Shown in pieces: positions 59,690 to 64,000 of a DNA stretch of 64,000 nt; the stretch's first letter is position 1, and every line of letters begins with the position of its first letter. The position numbers and the translations under genes were made by a program. Source of the stretch: Monodelphis domestica (Eukaryota > Chordata > Mammalia > Didelphimorphia > Didelphidae); NCBI RefSeq assembly GCF_027887165.1, contig NC_077232.1, positions 82,461,399 through 82,525,398 of the forward strand, written 5' to 3'. The notes beneath the pieces are model-generated. The model made no database searches. It worked only from the letters and a program-made list of their open reading frames with translations, and was not told the DNA's origin.

Positions 59690-60290
59690 TTTTGTGTCAG
59701 TTCATATAAATCTTCCTTTATTACTCTGTAGTCTTCATTTTTTTATTGCATATTGCTATTTCATTATAATTAATAGACCACAGACTGTTTATACAGGCTC
59801 CAAAAAAAAGGATTTCTCCTTTGCTTCTAATTCTTTGCCACTTAAAAAATAAAATGCTGCTATGAATATTTTGGAATCTAACTTTTCATCTTTGACCTTT
59901 TTGAGATATATAACTCTTAGTGGGATCTCTGGATCCAAGGGTTTGGTTAGTTATTTTCTTAGCCTATTTCTGAGTTACTTTCTAGAATGGTTGGATAAAT
60001 AAACATATCCACTGACAGACTACTACTTTAGTATACCTATCTTTTCAAAGTCTCTCTACCATCTACTCTTCCCATATTTTCTTTTAGTCAGTTTGCTCAG
60101 GGAGATTTCCTTAGTCAATTTGCTTGCATCAGTGAGACAAAACCTTAGAATGGTTTTGATTTTCATTTCTCTTTAGTGTTTGGAAGCATTCGTTCATATA
60201 GTTGTCAATAGTTTGCAATTCTTTTGAGATCTGCTTGTTCATAGCTTTTGACCTTTATCCATTGGGAAATGATTCTTGGTGCTTTATATT
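59690..60290 (-). mobile_element. Old L1 fragment
   Basis: GCTGCTATGAATATTTTGGA, GTTTTGATTTTCATTTCTCT and ATCCATTGGGAAATGATTCT are diverged L1 ORF2-end sequence on -, lacking a recognisable tail. Confidence 0.65.
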
Positions 60291-60297
60291 TTATTAT

Positions 60298-60332
60298 TTC
60301 TTATATATATATATGTATATGTATATATGTAT
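60298..60332. repeat. (TATG)n/(TA)n microsatellite
   Basis: Short imperfect run. Confidence 0.9.
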
Positions 60333-60827
60333 GTCTACTTTTTATAAAATAAAAACAGGGACTCAAATTTAGTGAAATAGCTGGTTTATTTCATAATTGG
60401 GTTGGAGAATACTTGGATATATATACATGACCAGTAGTATTTGAGATCCTATGTGATTTGGTCTCCAGCTACCTTTTCATTCTTATCTCTAATCACTTTT
60501 ACTCTTATGGGTATCCCACATTCAAGCTAGATTTGCTGTTTCCCACACATACCCCTTGGTTTCTGCTCCATCTGTCCTTTTGGTTGGAATCCCTCTGGAG
60601 TCCTACTTACCTTGCCTTATCTTTCTAAAGCCCAACTCAAATTCCTTTTCCTACCTTCTCTTTCAGCTTAAGAAGTACCTGGCACTTGATAGGTGCTTAA
60701 TACATATTTGTTGGTTGATTATATCTCAGTTGAATTTATTGTAGATGGAAAAACTCCAATTTGTTGCTCTGCTTTCCTTCCTATGAGCTAACAGTGTTTT
60801 GTATGTCTCTTCACATACTTTCTCTTT

Positions 60828-60995
60828 TAAAAAAATAACATACCTTTATCTTCTTAAAATCATTATCAAGTATTGGCTCCAAGGCAGAAGAGTAGTAAGG
60901 GCTAGGCAGTGAGGGTTAAATGACTTGCCCAGGGTCATACAGCTAGGAAGTATTTGAGGTCTCTAAGCCTGGCTCTCAATCAATTGAGACACCTA
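60828..60995 (-). repeat. MAR1-like CORE-SINE
   Basis: TATTGGCTCCAAGGCAGAAG, CTTGCCCAGGGTCATACAGC and CTCTCAATCAATTGAGACAC. Confidence 0.8.
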
Positions 60996-61696
60996 CCATC
61001 CTCTCTTTATACACTTCATACTCCACCTTCTATTGCTGGGTCTTTCCCCCTATAGACTTTTAGTTCTCTGAGGGCAGGGACAATGTGTTATATAGATCTC
61101 TGTATCCCCCACTGTATTGGTGTATAGGAAGGGTGCAATAAATGTCTGCTGAATGCATTCACAAACCACTCTTTTTTATCAGAGCTTAATGATGTTTTAG
61201 AAAAATGCATTGGTTACAGTTTGAGCGATACCATCAGCTGTTATTCTGAAAAGTAAATGTTGATTATGCAATAGAATTGAAATTAGACTCTGGGCCAGGA
61301 TTTGGGCAATTAGTGAAATTCATTTGAGATTTGGGTTTGTGAATCAGCATCTTCAAAGATGAAGATGATGGTAAATATTGGCAATGATAAGTGCTATTTG
61401 CTGAATCGCATAACATGTTCCCTAACAGCTTATTCCATTTTGTTTTTGTCTTTTTACTTTTATTTTTATGAGCTAATCGTATTGGCTTGTCAAATGTTAG
61501 AATTGGGAGAGAGAGAGTCTAATAATCAGATGGTCCAACTCCTTACTCTATACATTGAAAAACAAGCCCAAAAAGAAATGACTTCCCCTCAAGGTCACAT
61601 ATTGAGTTAGAAGTAAGCTCTAATTGGAGCTTCAAATGGAATCCAAATCTTTCAGTTCTCAGGCCAATACACTTTTCTCTAATAAGTTAGAGTGTC

Positions 61697-61900
61697 ACAC
61701 AGCTGGGTAGCTCAGTGGATTGAGAGCTAGCCCTAGAGATGGGAGGTCCTAGGTTAAAATCTGGCCTCAGACATTTCCCAGCTGTGTGACTCTGGGCAAG
61801 TCACTTGACTCCCATTGCCTAGTCCTTACCACTCTTCTGCCTTGGAGCCAATACACAGTATTGACTCCAAGATGGAAGGTAAGGGTTTAAAAAAAAAAAA
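61697..61900 (+). repeat. MAR1-like CORE-SINE, young-looking
   Basis: CACAGCTGGGTAGCTCAGTG to CTCCAAGATGGAAGGTAAGG, then an A tail. Very close to 42356-42545. Confidence 0.88.
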
Positions 61901-62248
61901 CTCCCTCCTTTGAGTCTGCATAGCACTGAGTTTGTATCTCTTATATACTTATCACATCTGACTCATATTGTAGTTATTCTGGGCTGTGTCTTTTCTCCCT
62001 TGCTTGATGGTTGGTGAGCTCCTTAAACCATGATTTCTTCTTCTGCTTTTGTGATATCTTATTCCCCATCCTTGATTATAATCTTCTTGAAGTTTAAGTC
62101 TTGGGGTCACAGAGCTTTTATACTCAACTTGCATTTGTATCTCCCATGACTCTTAGTATCAATACTTGTTTATTATACATTTGTATCTTATTCCCCTTCT
62201 CTAATAGCTCTCTTTCTATTTTTGTTATTTTCTTGTTGTCATTTCTAG

Positions 62249-62479
62249 ACTGTCTGTTGATGTTGGTCTACAAGGATAGATCTGAAAGAGCCAAAGGTTA
62301 CAAGGAGAGGAGCAGCCTGACTCTAGAAGACATCTGTGGTCTTGATCCTGGCCTCCCCTACGAGGGTCTGACTCACACACTAGCCATCATCTGCCTGTCC
62401 CAGGCTGTGATGTTGGGCTTTGAGAGCAAGGACACAATGTATGCCTGGGATATCCGGATTCGCTACTCTTTGGGGGAAG
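62249..62479 (+). CDS. DOK7: DOK7 coding exon 3 (PH domain)
   Basis: This exon completes an Asp codon and reads CLLMLVYKDRSERAKGYKER, SSLTLEDICGLDPGLPYEGL, THTLAIICLSQAVMLGFESK and DTMYAWDIRIRYSLGE, most of the rest of the PH domain that binds phosphoinositides and helps dimerise DOK7. The 231 nt end in GAAG|GTAAAC, phase 1, exactly the human c.331+1 position. The acceptor follows TGTCATTTCTAG. The next residue in human is Val-His-Arg, so exon 4 (PTB domain start) lies right of the window; nothing resembling it was seen in 62480-64000. Confidence 0.95.
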
Positions 62480-62965
62480 GTAAACCAGTTGTCTTTGCTT
62501 TTGTTCCTTCTATGCCCATTGCCCTTTCCAAGTCCTGACTCAGGTGTATGAAGCACACTATTTCTCATGGAAGGAAAGCTTTTCCTTTTTTGAATGTTTT
62601 ACACTCTATTGGACTGTGCCTCACCATATCTATAGCTTTCGTTTATTTGGATATTTGTCTTATTCTCACTTTGGGTCTTCTTTCATCTTTGTTTCTCTAA
62701 TAATTCAGTGTACTGAGTATAGTTGTAATCTAGGAATAAAGAAAGAAATACTATTTTGAATTGAAGTTCATGCTTGTTCTAGATGGGACATGGTATATCA
62801 GACCTGGAAGAGTCTAGCCTTCATCATTTTATAGAGGAAAGAATTGAGTTCCAGAGTTGGGAAGTGACTTCCCAATGTCAAAACAGGAGTGTCAAGACTG
62901 GAACTTTGTCCTTTTGCCATTTAATCTAGTTTTCTTTGCACTTTCCCCTACTGCATCTATCTCCT

Positions 62966-63038
<73 letters not shown>

Positions 63039-64000
63039 AAACCAGAAAGCAGAGTCACTAGAGATAATACCTATAGTGAGCTGTCTGTCCAAGAAGGGGA
63101 TCTTTAAAAGAACTCCCAGCAAAAGTTCATTCATTCCTTTGGATGGTGGCAATTTAGAATTGGACATTGTTTGTCCTCAGCTGAGCTAAGGTTAAAGGGT
63201 TCTTGAAGTCTCTTGGTACTGTAAATAAGATTATGGGGTGATTGGCTTATAGAATCTCAGAACTGGAAAGTACTTCACAGGCCATCTAGTCCAATCAATC
63301 CTCTGAAGCAAGAATCCCTTCTATAGCATTCCTAAAAGGTAGACAGCCAGCATTTTCATGAAGATATCTAGTTATGGGGAACTTAATTCCATTCCTCCTT
63401 TTCATCATCAAGCCAGGTCATTTTATTATTAGATTGCTTTTAGGAAGATTTTCCTTATGCCTCCAAGTAACAATGGGATAATAATTGGCCCAGGGAAAGA
63501 CAACCTTCAGGTAATAGGATGATGAATGAGGAAAAAGCCAAAAGCTAACAGGGACTACTTTAAGTTCATGCACCCAGTAAGACCACGAATCTGAGACTCA
63601 GAAGTTGGTGTATTAAAAAAAAAATTTCTCAGTAGACTCCTGATGCTTTTTGGTTCTTGGATTCAAGTTCTCTTAGAAAGCTCTCTTATGTACCCATCCT
63701 CCTTAAATTGGCATGAGTTCATTGAGTTCTGCACTGGGAACCATGAGAAACACAGTGGAAGGCATGTTCCCTGCCTTCAGAAATATAGAATTACTAAGAC
63801 TTATTGAAAAAAGAGAAGAATATGGTGGAGTTCAAAGAAAGAGAAGAACATTATTTATTATTCAATAAATCCTAACATAAACCACAATGCCATAGTTGGA
63901 AGGGGCCTTAGAGAACACATAATCTAATCTCTTCACGTTATATGGGGGAAACTCAAATTTCAGTGAGGAGAATTGGTTTTCCCCATAACAGACAATGGGA
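62480..64000. other. DOK7 intron 3, start
   Basis: It contains a MIR-like copy at about 62800-62930 (-), a (GA)n run, and a GAATCTCAGAACTGGAAAGT-type repeat at about 63240-63420. The rest is unassigned. No DOK7 exon 4 was found. Confidence 0.5.
62969..63034. repeat. (GA)n microsatellite
   Basis: Uninterrupted GA run. Confidence 0.97.

Larger units (their letters stand above)
45945..62248. other. DOK7 intron 2 (about 16.3 kb)
   Basis: It contains the GC-rich start, several microsatellites, an L1 with probable 3' transduction (50976-51628), an old L1 (59690-60290), SINEs and parts of the long unnamed repeat. MIR-like copies lie at about 48200-48440 (+), 49060-49240 (-), 56170-56310 (+), 57410-57590 (-), 58085-58330 (+), 58720-58950 (+) and 61500-61680 (-). 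Stretches such as 46500-47200, 47300-48000, 52460-54300 and 57600-58080 show nothing coding. Confidence 0.55.

Overview
This is mammalian, almost certainly marsupial (metatherian), nuclear DNA. The genes have short exons in long introns with GT-AG boundaries. The repeats are marsupial-type CORE-SINEs (a family opening GGGCAGCTGGGTGGCTCAGTGG and ending in a short A tail), L1 fragments of several ages, hAT-like DNA transposon relics, and long GA, GT and TA microsatellites. No bacterial, organellar or exogenous viral genes are seen.

There are two host genes, both on the + strand and in the order known from human 4p16 (HGFAC then DOK7). Positions 632-23597 hold the last seven coding exons of HGFAC (hepatocyte growth factor activator): two kringle exons and five exons for the linker and the complete trypsin-like protease domain, ending in a stop codon and an AATAAA signal at 23725. 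All exon phases agree, and the His/Asp/Ser triad, the S1 Asp and the Arg-Ile activation site are present. The upstream FN2, EGF and FN1 exons lie left of the window. Positions 45699-62479 hold DOK7 coding exons 1-3 (start of the PH domain). Their lengths of 54, 46 and 231 nt reproduce the human boundaries c.54/55, c.100/101 and c.331/332. Exon 4 onward lies right of the window. The DOK7 start sits in a GC-rich promoter-like region and has an out-of-frame ATG 10 nt upstream.

The two genes work in different places: HGFAC is a secreted plasma protease that activates HGF, and DOK7 is a cytoplasmic adaptor activating MuSK at the neuromuscular junction. Nothing suggests joint regulation.

The rest is introns (HGFAC last intron about 5.7 kb, DOK7 intron 2 about 16.3 kb) and about 22 kb of intergenic DNA, mostly repeats. 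Several insertions can be dated relative to each other from target-site duplications (TSDs): an ORF1-only 'half-L1' inside an older L1 (9.35-12.9 kb), with a SINE inside it; an L1 3' end inside another L1 (25.1-26.5 kb); an L1 inside a hAT-like element (27.1-27.7 kb); a solo ERV LTR with 4-bp TSD inside an old L1 (30.6-32.4 kb); and a 5'-truncated L1 carrying a probable 3' transduction (50.97-51.63 kb). A relic of a different LINE lineage is at 28.9-29.2 kb. I found no convincing novel coding system. The most interesting signals are the 3' transduction, the half-L1, the non-L1 LINE relic, the DOK7 overlapping uORF, and some non-repetitive noncoding segments that may be regulatory.
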